64,000 bases of DNA from Pholiota molesta (Eukaryota; Basidiomycota; Agaricomycetes; Agaricales; Strophariaceae): NCBI GenBank assembly GCA_014925825.1, contig JACGCK010000001.1, forward strand, positions 992,001 to 1,056,000, in the 5' to 3' direction. Below are positions 9,964-22,116 of the stretch, piece after piece; the first letter of the stretch is position 1, and each line of letters opens with the position of its first letter. A model generated the notes under the pieces. It was given only the letters and a program-made list of their open reading frames with translations, was not told the DNA's origin and did not search any database. A program made the translations under genes and the position numbers.

Positions 9964-11330
9964 CTATTGCTGCTGTTGCTGCTGCATGTCACCTGGGTTG
10001 GGTTGTGGGGGCTGCATATGCGGTGGCGCCATAGCATGCATCATTTCCGGATTCATGTGCGGAGGAGGCATCAGGGCACTTCGCACACGGATCAACATCA
10101 TCCTGTACCACTCTGGATCGACACCGGCCTTCTCTTGTTCGGCGGTGATTTGCTGCAAGTGCCCAATCTCCTTCAGCCAAGCGAGGCGCCAGTTCACGTT
10201 GCCGTGCTCGTCCACTTCCAAGCCCTCATCAGGTGAAATAGGCACAGGAGGAATGGGGCCTGGGATGGGAGGCGGAGGGTATCGCATTCCAGGGATCATG
10301 GGGAAGTTGGGATCGAAAGTCATGGGGCTGTAACTAAAAGACATGATATGAGAATTACATTCATTACGCGGACATAGGAAAACAAACTCACGGATAAGGT
10401 GCATATGGCACAGGTTGTTGCTGTGGTTGTTGTCTACTTGTGCCACCTTCATCGGTAGTATGCATCGGCGGCGAGGCGACGAACTGGGTGTGCTCTTCAT
10501 AGCCCTCCGAAGGATGATAATCTGCATCAGGCTCCTCTGATGTGCGATTCTTGGAGCCTTTGGTCTTCTTCTTGCGAATACGGTGGACCCCAGTGCGGGG
10601 ATCCACGTTCTCGTTGACGGTCCAGTATGATCCTTTTCCGCGGTCGGTAAGCGGACGTGGGACCTTTTCGAAACATGGATTTAGGGAGAGATTGTGTCGG
10701 ACGGAGTTCTGGAGGCGCAAGGGGAAATATCAGCACACTGTTTGGACGAGAGGATTTTGAAATAATAAACTCTTAAGAACAAACAGAACCAGTCAAATAT
10801 CAACATCGCGTCCGCGAGACGCGTTGTTGATGGTCAAAACCAACAATTCATTTATAGCAATATACTTGACGTGAAGATTTAATATTGCACATTCGCTTAC
10901 CTTCCAACCATTAGGCGCCGTTCTGAAATACGGGAACTGGGAAAAGAAAAATTAAGTTAGGCTGCACGAGCAGCTCAAAATCAAATTGACTCACTCTTGA
11001 CTCAATGGCATAGTAAATATCCTCAAGCAATAGCTTCTGATTCGGAGAACCTTTGATTGCGTAGCTACGTATGGATATTGTTGTAAGTAAATGGCGCCAA
11101 AGCGTATGACGAAGCGAAGAGTTTGTGTTGTCTCGTCACAACTCTCCCACATACCGAATTAGGGTGGAGTAGGGATAGAAGGGTTTACTACCGGGTGGGC
11201 CGTCTCTGAGTGAGTCGAGATTGATGGGCAGGCCACCGGTGAGGTCGCTTTCGGATGGATAATAGTTACCAGCCATATCCTGGTTGGGGTCTGGCATCAT
11301 AGCCTGCATCTGCGGGGGTTGTTGCGACAT
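9964..11330 (-). CDS. Forkhead-domain transcription factor
   Basis: The protein starts [17 protein letters not shown] at 11330 and has about 320 residues in five exons; the first ends at 11155. The forkhead domain runs from roughly residue 48 to 130: [14 protein letters not shown], then an exon for the [13 protein letters not shown] helix, then [12 protein letters not shown], then the recognition helix [16 protein letters not shown] and the wing GKGSYWTV. A basic stretch ([14 protein letters not shown]) follows and may be a nuclear localisation signal. The tail is rich in Pro, Met and Gln and ends in a polyglutamine run. The frame is intact. It binds DNA in the nucleus by family; target genes cannot be read from the sequence. 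Confidence 0.93.
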
Positions 11331-11909
11331 GAGGACTTTGTTTGAGCGGATATGAGAGCGATGTGCCCAGTTGGTGCTGTTTGTCGCTAGTTTGGCGGGG
11401 GAAGATGGTGGTTCAAGACAAGCAAACAAGCCACGATTCAACAAGCTTATGTCAGAGACGTGGGAATAAAATAAATCCACGCACGGACCCGCCCAGGGCC
11501 TGTAATTGCGACTGGAATGCAGCGTTCATCGTGCGTGCGGTGCGTGTTCCAGCGGTCGATGCGGGGACGGAGGAGCGGAGCGTTGGTGTGTCTGCAGCCA
11601 CCAGGTTCAACAGCCCCCGACAGCGTCCAAATCATCGATGACACGCTAAAACACAGTCCAAAGCAAGCCCACACACTGCGCACACACAAACAAAAACTCT
11701 CCTTCGCGTAACCACTCTTCCGTCAGCATCCGCCGCTTTCCTGGTGTTCGATTTTTTAATACCCAAGCTTCGCAATCCGGATGAACACTCATCAGACTCT
11801 TGTTACCAGAAAAAAATTTGGTGTTGAATTAAAAGCTACAAAAATTTGTTTATTCTATCCTACCATTACATCTTGTCTGTCAATTGTATATAGTCTTGAT
11901 TCTGGACAA
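11331..11909. other. intergenic: forkhead gene promoter
   Basis: These 579 bp lie upstream of the forkhead start and downstream of the DUF6535 gene stop. A 99-codon plus-strand ORF here has no protein-like character. A pyrimidine-rich stretch at 11690-11750 and A/T-rich sequence at 11800-11900 fit UTR and promoter. Confidence 0.5.
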
Positions 11910-14230
11910 TCATACTCCTGGAAAAACCCATCGTAGGTAGTCGGGCCACATGTCCTCCACAGCCGAGAGATGAGAATTCTTCTCGAGGTGGAGGACACTT
12001 GCAGTACCACCTAGATCTCGCAACCTCGCATCGAGGGTGACCATGAATCCCAGAATTTTCACATATCCGTCATTCGAGCCCCATGTATCATAAAAGTTCT
12101 CGTAGACGAGCATACGTATACCATCCATAGATAGCTTGACTCTGGTACGCAAATCAAGCTGTCCGGGATAATCCAGCCAGAGTGTCAATGTTTCAAACAA
12201 CTCAAAGATCAGTTCAAGACGAGATTCGGTAGCTGCTTCTCGGTTAGACTGTTCAGAGGACATCATGAATTTGAGGACACGCCAAATCTTTTGGATATCG
12301 GAGGCTGAAGCGACATCTCTCCGAACAATGGATTTGAGAGCTGCCAATAGTTGTAATTGGACGTCTAATAAATACATTGGTAATTGTGAAATAAAAAATA
12401 TCGAAGAGCAACATACCTTCCGGAAGCTCTGCCGGTGAATCTATCGTTGGCGACCATCCCGTACTCTCGTGAGTTACAGACATCGAATTTATCAGTCGAA
12501 TTTGAGATTCCCAATAGTAGGCTTTCAAGGATGGGTGCAATCCATGATATTCCCGCAAGAAAGCGACAGTCATGATATCCGCTTTGACATCCTCTGAAAG
12601 TGTCGCCGCGTCTTCCAATGTAGTGTTAAAATCTACGACCGCCTGCGAATGAGAACGACCACATGTCTTCCGCACAATTTCAATGCCAATGGAAAGGGGC
12701 AGCTGCTGAATGCAATCAAAGGCAGACACCAGATGATCCTCTATTTCATTGTAAGTGGCGACCACCCAAACCAACGCTTGTGTGATGTCGCCCGAGTCTT
12801 GGATGTCAAGAGGCGTGCCCCAAGAAACGGTACTCGCGTCGCGTAGCTCACGCCAGCGCATATCGAATTCCGGCCATGTCCAATTGTATGAGGAGTTGAA
12901 TAATCTGGCACACTTGGCTGAACGCTGGTTGAGAGAAAGCCTCAGCCTCTTCGGAGTAGCTCGCAGTACGATGAGGACAAATCGCAAAAACCCAAGGGAC
13001 TGCGGAGATTTGTATGCGCATTGGGGTATTCGGAGGAAAGGATCACTCGTGAAAACATACTGGAAAGTAGGCAAGGCGATGGTGATGCAGAGGAATATTA
13101 AGACAGATCCAATGAAAGCGGTCACCACTATGGCGACTGTCTTGTTCAGTACCCAGAGAAGCTCCGCAATACCAATCAAGAAAAGGACAAAACCGGCCTG
13201 CAAAAATAAAGGCAACATAGCAATGATCCGAGGTACTTGCCAATATAACAGTCCTTCGTATCGCATTTGACGGAGAGCTAAGCGACCTTTAGAGGAAAGA
13301 GACACTTCTCTCTGGTATTCGCGGAGCCACTGAGCAGAAATAATACCAATGAGCACGGTAGCCAGACCTAGCGTGAGACTGAGGAACCAATAGATGTTGA
13401 TTCGGACCGCAGCACCTTGGGACATATAGCCAGACAATGTTGACAGGTTTCGCGAACCTGTGGTGGGGTTGAGCTGTTGGTATATTAGAGACACGACTTG
13501 ATCGCCGTAGGAACTCGGGTTAGGTTGAAGCCATTTGTACGACTCGATAGTAAACGCGGTGACCGAAGCAGAAAATAAACCAGCCTATGTTGAACCTATT
13601 TAGTTCGTGATATAATAGTTGATAACTTGTCATTTCTCACAAAGATCAACAGATTTTCGACTTCAGCTTTCCAGGACGCACTCATATCAGCATCATATTT
13701 AGAGGCCAATGTTCGACAATGCTCCCAGGAATCTTTAGTCGATGGTCGATAGTTATGTATTTCTCCGGATTTCCATGGCAATAAGTTCTGCAAGAGTCAA
13801 GATGATGGGCGGTCAACTCGTATTACAATTACACGAGGTGCGAGGCATAGACTCACTTCATAAATAGATGAACTCGAATCTCCATCTTGTATATTACTGA
13901 ACTTCGCTTCTCCAGGTATTGATGAGGTCTAGATAAAGATGGTCAGCGCATCAGCGTTAACACTTTAACAGATCGAACGAATGATCCAACCTACCACGCG
14001 TGATCGCCCAGTTGCTGAAATCTTGCTCTCAGAGAGTGTATCCTCCTTATCCTCGTCATCAGGTTGCTCGACGCGTATACTAGGTATCTATTCAAGTAGA
14101 TGAGTGCACAATCCAAGGGCCAAAAGCGAAGGGAGCTAACCTCTGCTTCATTGCTAGATAATGTCAGTGATGAGCTATTCCTCAACAGTGCTTTTCGCAA
14201 TCCACGCGGTGCTCGCTCTGAGCTACCCAT
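11910..14230 (-). CDS. DUF6535 multi-pass membrane protein
   Basis: Six exons give about 670 residues with no frame break. The start is MGSSERAPRGLRKALL at 14230, followed by short exons near 14092-14000, 13928-13859 and 13790-13645. The long exon near 13585-12418 and the last exon (12362-11910) carry the bulk. The signature SWKAEVENLLIF|AGLFSASVTAF followed by IESYKWLQP is the hallmark of DUF6535, a family expanded in agaricomycetes. At least four membrane helices are visible: AGLFSASVTAFTIESY, YWFLSLTLGLATVLIG, MLPLFLQAGFVLFLIG and VVTAFIGSVLIFLCIT. The long C-terminal part is helical and probably cytosolic. The biochemical role of the family is unknown to me. Confidence 0.88.
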
Positions 14231-14646
14231 GCCAGGAAAGTGGCTGGGATCCAGAGATCAACAGTTTGAAGAGTGAGGGTCGAACAAGCTCTATCACGTA
14301 GCAACGTTTAGCACACTGATATTTAAATACAAAAAGTGCACGCTGTAAACATGATGCAGTCCTTCTTTCATTTTCTCAAGGGCCGCAGTAACCACACGAA
14401 TCCAATTGCCCTTTAAGTCTTTGATAGAGGCAGCGGGTACTCATGACTCGCATAGATCAGCAGAAATCAGATTTCTGGACTTCAAAGATAGTTTACAGAA
14501 TATGACTAACAGTACACCGATATCCATCTTACTTCCAAAGAGGAAAGCCATTGCGACCAAGAACTCCAAACACCGGAGGCTGACCAACCATTAAACTCTG
14601 TCACAAAATGATAAGTCAAGTGGACAGAAAAGACCGCGAGATAAGC
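14231..14646. other. intergenic: DUF6535 promoter and FAR11 3' end
   Basis: This is the promoter side of the DUF6535 gene. The FAR11 sequence at 14647-14652 reads GG|GTAAGC, so the TAA I use as stop may instead be part of a donor. An acceptor near 14600 would then end the protein at 14591-14593 with one different residue. Confidence 0.4.
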
Positions 14647-17600
14647 TTACCCATATGCATACTCGACTTCATCAACACTTGCTCCTGCTGGGAACTCACC
14701 CGAAGGGGGTTCGCGTCCAAGATGGGTAGGCTCGATGTCGTCATCATCGATGGCACTTCCTTCATCCTGATCCAGGGCAAAAGGCAATACGGGACGCAGA
14801 CCTTGGCCGCTTCCGCGACGGCCGCCTGCAGGCGACTTGGGCAGAGCAGCCATAGTTTTAGGACTCATATGCTAAGAACAATCACCATGAGCGTCGAATA
14901 GATTGCTAAGAAAAGGCCGCCTTACCTCCCAATTGTTGACATTTTCATCGACAACCTCGTCTTTACCGGAATCGAGTCGTCCTTCGTCTCCCAGGTCCTC
15001 AATGGTGACTACGCTCTCACTATCACTGATGCCCTCGGTCATTTCTGACACAAAGCTAGGGAGTCTGTGCCATGCGGAAGTCCCACCAGTGAAAAGCGAA
15101 TTGTCGGCAGAGGCTTGGTCATCTGACCAGCCAAGGTCTGATAGATATTCTTCATATTCTTCCTCAAAGGCGATATCCTCGGGTATGAAAGGGAGGAATA
15201 GGGAATGATCCGGTGCTCGGGAACGAACGGGGGGAAAACATCGGAGTCGACAACATTAGGGGTTCCGAGAGGACGAATGAGGCTTGAAAGTGCCGGATCA
15301 GCATGCAAGCCCTCCATTTGTGACATGCTTCCTGAACGCCTGTGCATCGGACTCTGCTGATTTGGATTGGCAGCTGGTCCATACCGTTTCGTGTTATCTG
15401 TGGCAATGTTAGAAATCAATACATGCTTTCGAAATAGGAAGAAACCCAAAATCGCACAAAATTTGACCAGATGACGCAGTGCTTGTTCCTGTGCCTGTTC
15501 AAAGATCTCAGTCTAAACTGATTATCTATGGTGTTCAAAAAGTCTTCTAACCTGGGCCTCGCCAGCATCATCAGGCTCTACGCCCGCTAACCACTCATCC
15601 CGTAGGTCTGGCCGACAGTTTAGGTATATTGCGGTGATCACCTTCATGTTTGCTTCAGAACGAACATAGTCAATATAATAGCCAAAATAAAGTAAAATAA
15701 ATTAGCTTACATTGTCTCCACTTGCGCCCACAAAACGGTACTTGGCTCTTGATCAATTTCAACACATGCAATTGCAACATCGGATGGTTAACCTTCAAAA
15801 CGCGCTTCAATACCGCCTACAATAATACCCAATCAGTAAACCCATCCAAATCTATGAACGTCGAACAAAAGACATACAGAACTCTTGTACTGCACAAGCA
15901 TCCATATACGGTGGGAGCGGCCCTTGGACAGCTTCTGCATGATTTTTGCGAAGTTGATCGTCGAGAAGAAATTGCGCCACGAGTATTCCGTGATGAGCTC
16001 GATATCCTCTTCCCGCTTCTCTCCGCTCGGTAGCGTGGTGACTTTGCGGATGCTCTGCTTTGGGGCGCGATACATGTCGTCTTCGGGGTGTATGGGCTGC
16101 GGGTTTTTAGAGTGATTCGTAAGGCAGTAACGGAAAAAGCTGAGAAAATCAACTGATAAGTCAGAAGGATTTGGGATTGTAAAAGAAGAACTGTAACTGA
16201 ACTTGTTTTCTGGCGAGTCAACTTTGGATATGACTGAGTTTGTCACTTCCTGTAGGCCGAACATTTTGAGAATGAGCAAAAGACAGTTCGTGTCCAGGAG
16301 GTGTTGGCCCAAGTGGTGGAACTTCATGATGTCTACATCCACAGTCCATGAGATTTTTATTTTCTTTCATCGAAAGGGTAGAAACTGACGAGAGACTTTG
16401 AACCATTTCAAGACCAATAATAAAATTGCAGAGACCGCTTTGGAGGTGACTTCTCGGTGACGAGTGACGTCGATGTCGTCCAGTGTTGGCGGCACGGAAG
16501 ATGCTTGTTCCTGGGCTATTCAATTGATCAGTTAGAAACTGACTTTTCTTGTCAAGTTCTGCAGTTACTGACGTGACATGCCAGTAGGAGGAAATACCGA
16601 AGATGTAGAGGACTGCGGTACTTGCATGTTTGCATTCGAGCTGGCCGAGACCGTCGCCAGAAGGAGCTTGAGAAGGATGAGAACCCAGCCAGAGAGCATT
16701 GGCAGAATGGCACTCTGCGCATGATAGCATCAGCAGGACATCCCTATCTAATACCAGCAATGTATGATTTAAATCATATACACACATAAATTTGTTCCAC
16801 GCGTTTCAGGCGCATGAGATCCTCTCTCCGTTCCTTTGCCCGGCGCTTGTCGCCGCTGGTTTGCGCCTTGTTTAGCGTTGCCGTTGCTTCATCGATCATC
16901 TTGTCCAGCAAAGCCAGATCAGGCAGCGGTTCCTCTGATTCCGATTCCTAGCCACCGTGCATCAGTAAATTAATCACTGCACGAAATGAAAAGCAACCCA
17001 CATCCGCGTTATAAGTGGACGACTTAAATTCGGCCTCCGTGCCCGGCATGCGCTCCAGTCCGCTCTCCGCCGTCATACAGTCCTCCCTTGTCCGCCACAT
17101 CTGCGCCAGCGCTAGACTGATATACATATGCTTATTGTATAGCTTGTCCGCCTCGTCGATCGCGAACGGTACGAGCCGCGGATCCTTGCCAAACTGGTTC
17201 TTCGAGAACGGGAACAAGAATGGACGCGTCTGGTCTGTTTGGTACTGCTGCTTCTTCGGTTTGGGTGAAGGCGAAGGCGGTGGCGAGGGAGCGGGCGTCG
17301 CGGGCTGCGGGCGGAAGCCTTGGTGCTGGTGCCCCTGTTGCGACTGGAACTGCGGGTACATGCCATGCCCGCCACCGTTGGAACTCCCCGCGTGCATCCC
17401 CTCGTACTCGTCGTGGTGATAATGGTGCCGCACGGGGATGGGCGTGTACGCCTTTGAGAGGCGGGAGGTGAGCACGGAAGCATTGATAGAACGTGCGATA
17501 GGGGCGTGCACGAGCGACGGCGGGGGCTGAGAGGGCGGCGTAAAGGTAGGATATTTGACGGAGGTTTCGGTGCGGAAGGTGTCGATGTCGATGGGGGAGG

Positions 17601-18880
17601 ATTTGATTTTTTCGGCTGGATTTAGGAGATAAGAGGGCAGTTCGGGTTGATGTAGAGGTTGGGCTCACTATTTTCATTCGCAGGGGGTAGCCCAGCAAGT
17701 TCACGGGCAAGCTTCTTGACGCGGGCATGGTCGCGCACACCGCCCCAGCATGTCAATAACGTTTTCCATAGTACAAGGAGCAGCTAATTCATTTGCATGA
17801 TTCAGGCATATCCCAGGAGCACTGGCTGCATTGTACGCACCTTCTTGATAGGATATCCCTTCGCAGTTTTGTCGCGTAAATTTGCGATGACGTTGAAGAG
17901 ATAGACAGGGAGTGGCGGGTCGAGGCTCACTTGACAGCCATGACTTAATCAGTATTTATCGTTGTTGCTTGAGTATATAGAGGACAACTCACTCAGCTCG
18001 TCTGCAAAGTCATCATGTCCCTTGAACACTTCTATTAGGTGGTATAGCATCCCTAAATATACAGAGACTTCGGTTAATACTTCTTCTATGAGATCGGCCC
18101 TGTCCTGCAATGATATGTGTAGATGAGCAGCTTGCTGATCGGAGATATTGCTATGGGGCAATAGGTTAAGGACCAGCCTCATGGACGGGAGTCGTGCGTG
18201 CTGAATGACGTACCATAGCAGGTCGTGTTTACGTCCAGCGATCTTCAACGCTTCGACGATCCCGCTGATGCCGTTTGCAGCTCTAACGACTTTGCAGTTC
18301 TCAAAAATCCAGTGCAGCTGATGTTCTGGTGATACGGTTTCTCCAAATGTCCCTAATCAAAGAGTCAGTTTAGTCCCGGCGCCAGAGTAGGTGACGGGAC
18401 CTTGCAGGACGTAGAATAGGCGACGAGCGTTTGTGAAGCGAATGTCGCTATCGCGGTGCTCCAAGCTTTCGAGTAGGTATTCGACATGGGCACGTCGCTT
18501 CGCCAGAGAGGCCTTGGTCCATTCTCCTATATGTATGTAATTAGAGTTAGAAATCGAACGCTGGCGAGTGGAAATACCATCATGAAATGAGCTCTCCCAA
18601 GTCTTCATATTCTCGCCAACTTGTGGCATCTCAACGTAGGAGTAGAATTCTTCGATCTCGTTCATTACAGTGTCCTCGTCGTCGTATTTAAAATCAAAGA
18701 GGGATTGCTACACAGCAGTATATATATTGAATTCATTTAGTAGTGTATATCATCCAAACTAACCTTGGGCTTTTGGACAGTTCCGACCATGGCTTTCAGT
18801 TGGCCGAGAGTGATCGAGTCTGCAGGGGATGTCTGGTTGAGATTGCCATTGCTATCTTGCAGCATCGACAAAGTATTCAT
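14647..18880 (-). CDS. FAR11: Far11/STRIP, STRIPAK complex scaffold subunit
   Basis: I place the start at 18878-18880 (MNTLSMLQDSNGNLNQT), continuing in frame to SITLGQLKAMVGTVQKPKQ. The N1221 domain follows in several short exons: FDFKYDDEDTVMNEIEEFY, LEHRDSDIRFTNARRLFYVL, WIFENCKVVRAANGISGIVE. A His/Pro/Gly-rich linker lies near 17240-17450. The C-terminal domain includes KFHHLGQHLLDTNCLLLILK and FRYCLTNHSKNPQPI. This matches Far11/STRIP1, which anchors PP2A-striatin signalling (STRIPAK), controlling mating, fruiting and septation in fungi. One frame break near 15182 (SYP to EDIAFEEEYEEY) is repaired by one base in a GGG run. The acidic C-terminus ends EVEYAYG. Confidence 0.9.
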
Positions 18881-19153
18881 GACGGCTCTTGCTATGTGGT
18901 GAGGAGAGACGAGCCAAAGGTTTGTGGATACTGGCTGTCAGTGCAAGTACAACGGCGGACCCTGAGTGACGCGTCACGTAACACGTTCGTGTGTTGGTCA
19001 CGGGATTTAATGGGTGGGCGTTGTATCTGATGATGCGCTAACACATGCTGAGGGAGCCTTTTCAGACAAAAGCACCACGGCGATGGAGATTCTCTGGCAT
19101 TCGAGAAGGAACAATCATGGCTTTGAAGGGGACTCCCATCTGGGCGATGGTAT

Positions 19154-19175
19154 GTTCCGGATGCGTTCCGGATGC
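19154..19175. repeat. 11 bp tandem duplication
   Basis: GTTCCGGATGC is repeated twice head to tail in the FAR11/cyclin intergenic region, followed by a partial third copy (GTTCG). Confidence 0.6.
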
Positions 19176-19380
19176 GTTCGATAAGAGCCATTCAGTCATG
19201 GGAATGGATGGAAAAAAGTACACGACGGTCCGGGACGCCCCATCCCTGGTGTGCGCACGCCGCACCTAGGGTCGAGATGGACTCATGGTGGTTGAGGTAA
19301 TCTGGGATCTGGGCGCGGCGCGTGGGTGACATGGATGTGCGGCGAGCTGCGGTGTCGGTGCCGTGGTTACGTAATAGGAG

Positions 19381-19387
19381 TATATAA
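19381..19387 (+). promoter_or_regulatory. TATA-like box of the cyclin gene
   Basis: TATATAA lies about 280 bp upstream of the proposed start at 19668 and just ahead of a pyrimidine-rich leader. The placement is plausible for a fungal core promoter with a long 5' UTR, but the transcription start cannot be seen. Confidence 0.35.
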
Positions 19388-19667
19388 GGGGTCTGTGAAT
19401 ATTTTCGGGGATCTCCAACACCAGGCGGATCGACCCCCATCGTCAGGCTCTATTCTTCTCTGGCGACGGGCGTCCTCTACCAGCTCTCATCATCGTCTCC
19501 AAAAGGCACGCCTTCGCTGTGCGTCTGCCATCCGTCATCGTCACGACAGCCCTTACGACCCCCCCGCTCTCTACCCCCCGCTCCTTGCCGCACGAGGAGC
19601 CCACGGAGCCCGTTTGCCAACACACACTCGCTGTGTTGCTGGCCAGCGCTCTCCGCCCATCTCGCAG

Positions 19668-22116
19668 ATGCCAGTTCCTGTTCCTCGTACCGCAAAGTCG
19701 CAAGCGCACCCTGTCATAAAGCCCTACCACCGTGTGCGAGGCCACACTTTCTCGTTCAACAGCTTCTCGGACTCCCAGCTCCCGCCCGTGGGGCCGCACC
19801 CCTCTTCCACTTCCCCGGAAGAGTGGGCTAGCTTGTTCCCTTCCTGGAGGAGGACCCAGCAGCGACCCTCACCGGGCAAGGACGCCAGCGTGCAGGATTT
19901 TTTCCAAGGGTTGACTGCCGCGGACAACGCGTCGGTCATTAAAGGGGCTCACGCTGAAGCGTGTCTCCCGCCCATGTTCAATTCCATTCAAGTCCCTCTG
20001 AGCCACTCCTATTCCCGCAAGCCACGCCATGTCCACACCCAGTCCGACCATACTGTCCAACCCCCCTTTTCTGCCTTGGATCAGGCCAGGTTTGACAATA
20101 GCATGCGATGGGACGTTGATCTCCTCGTGGGTCCCGAAGAAGACGATGCTATGGCCGCTGATCATGCACATCGTGGCATCACCGCCCCTTTGGCCCAGAT
20201 GCCAACCGATTCCGCAGTCCCTAATAATCGATCATACCAGGCAGGCGCCTTTTCGCCCATCTTTGAAGATCAATCCCCTGGCTCAGCTAGTGGCCCGGAC
20301 AACGACTCCAGTCCGTTGGAGCCCATCACACCCTTCGGCGATTTCGTTGACCGCGCAGTTGCTGATACCGACCCGTATGCGACTTCTTTTTCGAGTCAAT
20401 ATGTGGAGCAAAGCGCTATGGCCGATTATTACCAGGGAAAACAGCTCAACGTGGAAACCTATCAAGCTCCGCCAGTCTTTCCGACGCTAACTGAGCCACC
20501 AAAGGATCAGGAGCATATTGGAGACACCATCACATCTAGTCCTACCGTTGGATACAAGACGCTCTCGGAACCGTTGTCAGAATGGATTGCTAGCTATGTA
20601 TGGAAGGTCTGCACCACCGGGTTTAGTTTGCCGCTCACGTTCGCGCAGCCATCGTAAGTTTGCATTTCTTACTCAACAAGAAATTGATACTAATCCAATA
20701 ACATAGCATGAATGCAGGGTCTTGTCCCATTTCCGCACCTAGCGATCTTGCGCCATCAATTCACTCGCTCCTGCTCTCTACTTTGTTGCAGCCATCCGCC
20801 GTATTCCTGGCGGTGTGGTACCTCGTTCGGCTCCCTGTCTATTTCGGGGCAGCTCCGCTTGGTGCTGAGCTCGTCAAAGAAAGGGCCTTTAGGGGTGCCC
20901 TCTTGGGAGACGGGTACACTGGATTGGAAGCGACCACACCGGAGGCAAGCCCTGCTTTCCGCCTTGTTGTCCTCGGATGTATGCTCGCCAACAAATGGCT
21001 AGACGACCATACATTCAGCAACAAGACTTGGTACGTCGAGTTATTCATTACACTCGCGACGTCATGATGCTGATCGAGCCTCTCTTTTTTCTCAGGCACT
21101 CTATTTCCAACATTCCGATTGAGTCTTTGAACAAGCTCGAGGCGCTTACGCTCGATATCTTTTCATATGACCTTTCGATTTCTTCCCAACAATGGTCGCA
21201 GTGGCTTGCTCATGTCATGTCTTACCACATGTCGCTGTCATCGCCTGCATATCCACAGCCGATCTCGCGGCCTTCCTCCAACCCCCATTCCATTGTCCGC
21301 CGTGCAATAGATGAATCATCAAGGTGCCATCTACATTCCAGTCGGGCTCTCCTTTGCCGCAGCCTGTCTTCATTGGCCTGGAAGAAAGGCTTAAGGCAAA
21401 CATAGAAAAGGAAAATGCCTTGGATGTCTTGGAAATCAACTTGGATGAAGATGGACCTCTCAGGGAAGAATACCTGCCCAAACGCAGGGCCAGCAAATTG
21501 GGTTCGCAAAACGCCCAAATACGCCATGGCGCTAGCTTGAGTCAGGGACAGCCTCCAAATGCATGGGGCCTCCAAGATATGCCCGCGATCAAGCGCTTCC
21601 TCCACCGGCCAAATGGAGCCCTGCTGGGGACGAACCTATACTTAGGGATAAAAACCGTTTCAGCGGCCAGTACGTCGCCGTACAGGCGCCTCCGCACCAT
21701 ATATCTTATCCTGCGGGCTATCATCCCAATGACATTGCCTACAATAACCAGAACTGGAACCCTTCTGGTGGTTTCATGCCCTCTAGCGTCAAAACGCATG
21801 CCATGATGGTGCACGACTTCGCCTCAATATTCCAGATGGGGCAGCCGGCTTATAATCCATTCGGACCAATCCCGACACTCGCCATATCACACTCGCGTTC
21901 TCAGTCGCTCTCGTACGATAACGACATTTCGCGCAGCCATATGCGCTCGTACTCGCAATCGCGCTTCGAGTACAAGAACAGCGACCTCCGCGCGATGCCC
22001 AACGAGCATGTTTCATTCACTCCATTCGCGGATGTCGCCAGCAAGTGGATGGATGTCCCGCGGGTTACATGTCGCACATCCATATTCCCGCTGTTGGAAT
22101 GCTGCCCACCTGGTAG
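19668..22116 (+). CDS. Pho85-type (PCL) cyclin
   Basis: The start MPVPVPRTAKSQAHPVIK is the first in-frame Met after the CT-rich leader. Exon 1 (to about 20653) encodes a disordered Ser/Pro-rich region. Exon 2 (from about 20707) opens the cyclin fold (LLQPSAVFLAVWYLVRLP, FRLVVLGCMLANKWLDDH). After an intron near 21030-21095 the fold closes with SISNIPIESLNKLEALTLDIF. The FLAVWYL helix, the LANKWLDD motif and the NKLE helix are typical of PCL cyclins, which activate the Pho85 kinase. The tail has LDEDGPLREEYLPKRR and a disordered end. Frame breaks near 21315, 21563 and 22061 are each fixed by one base. The last frame then ends HIPAVGMLPTW at 22116. Confidence 0.85.

Larger units (their letters stand above)
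18881..19667. other. divergent promoter between FAR11 and the cyclin gene
   Basis: This 787 bp region has no convincing gene. It holds an 11 bp tandem duplication at 19154-19175, a TATA-like box at 19381-19387 and a C/T-rich leader from about 19400 to the cyclin start. Confidence 0.5.

Noticed and set aside
11342..11641. 99-codon plus-strand ORF upstream of the forkhead gene
   Set aside because: No domain or conserved pattern; it sits in the forkhead promoter region.
19326..19667. Upstream extension of the cyclin reading frame
   Set aside because: The frame is open by chance through the TATA-like box and CT-rich leader. The sequence is Arg/Ser-rich without protein character, so the Met at 19668 is preferred.
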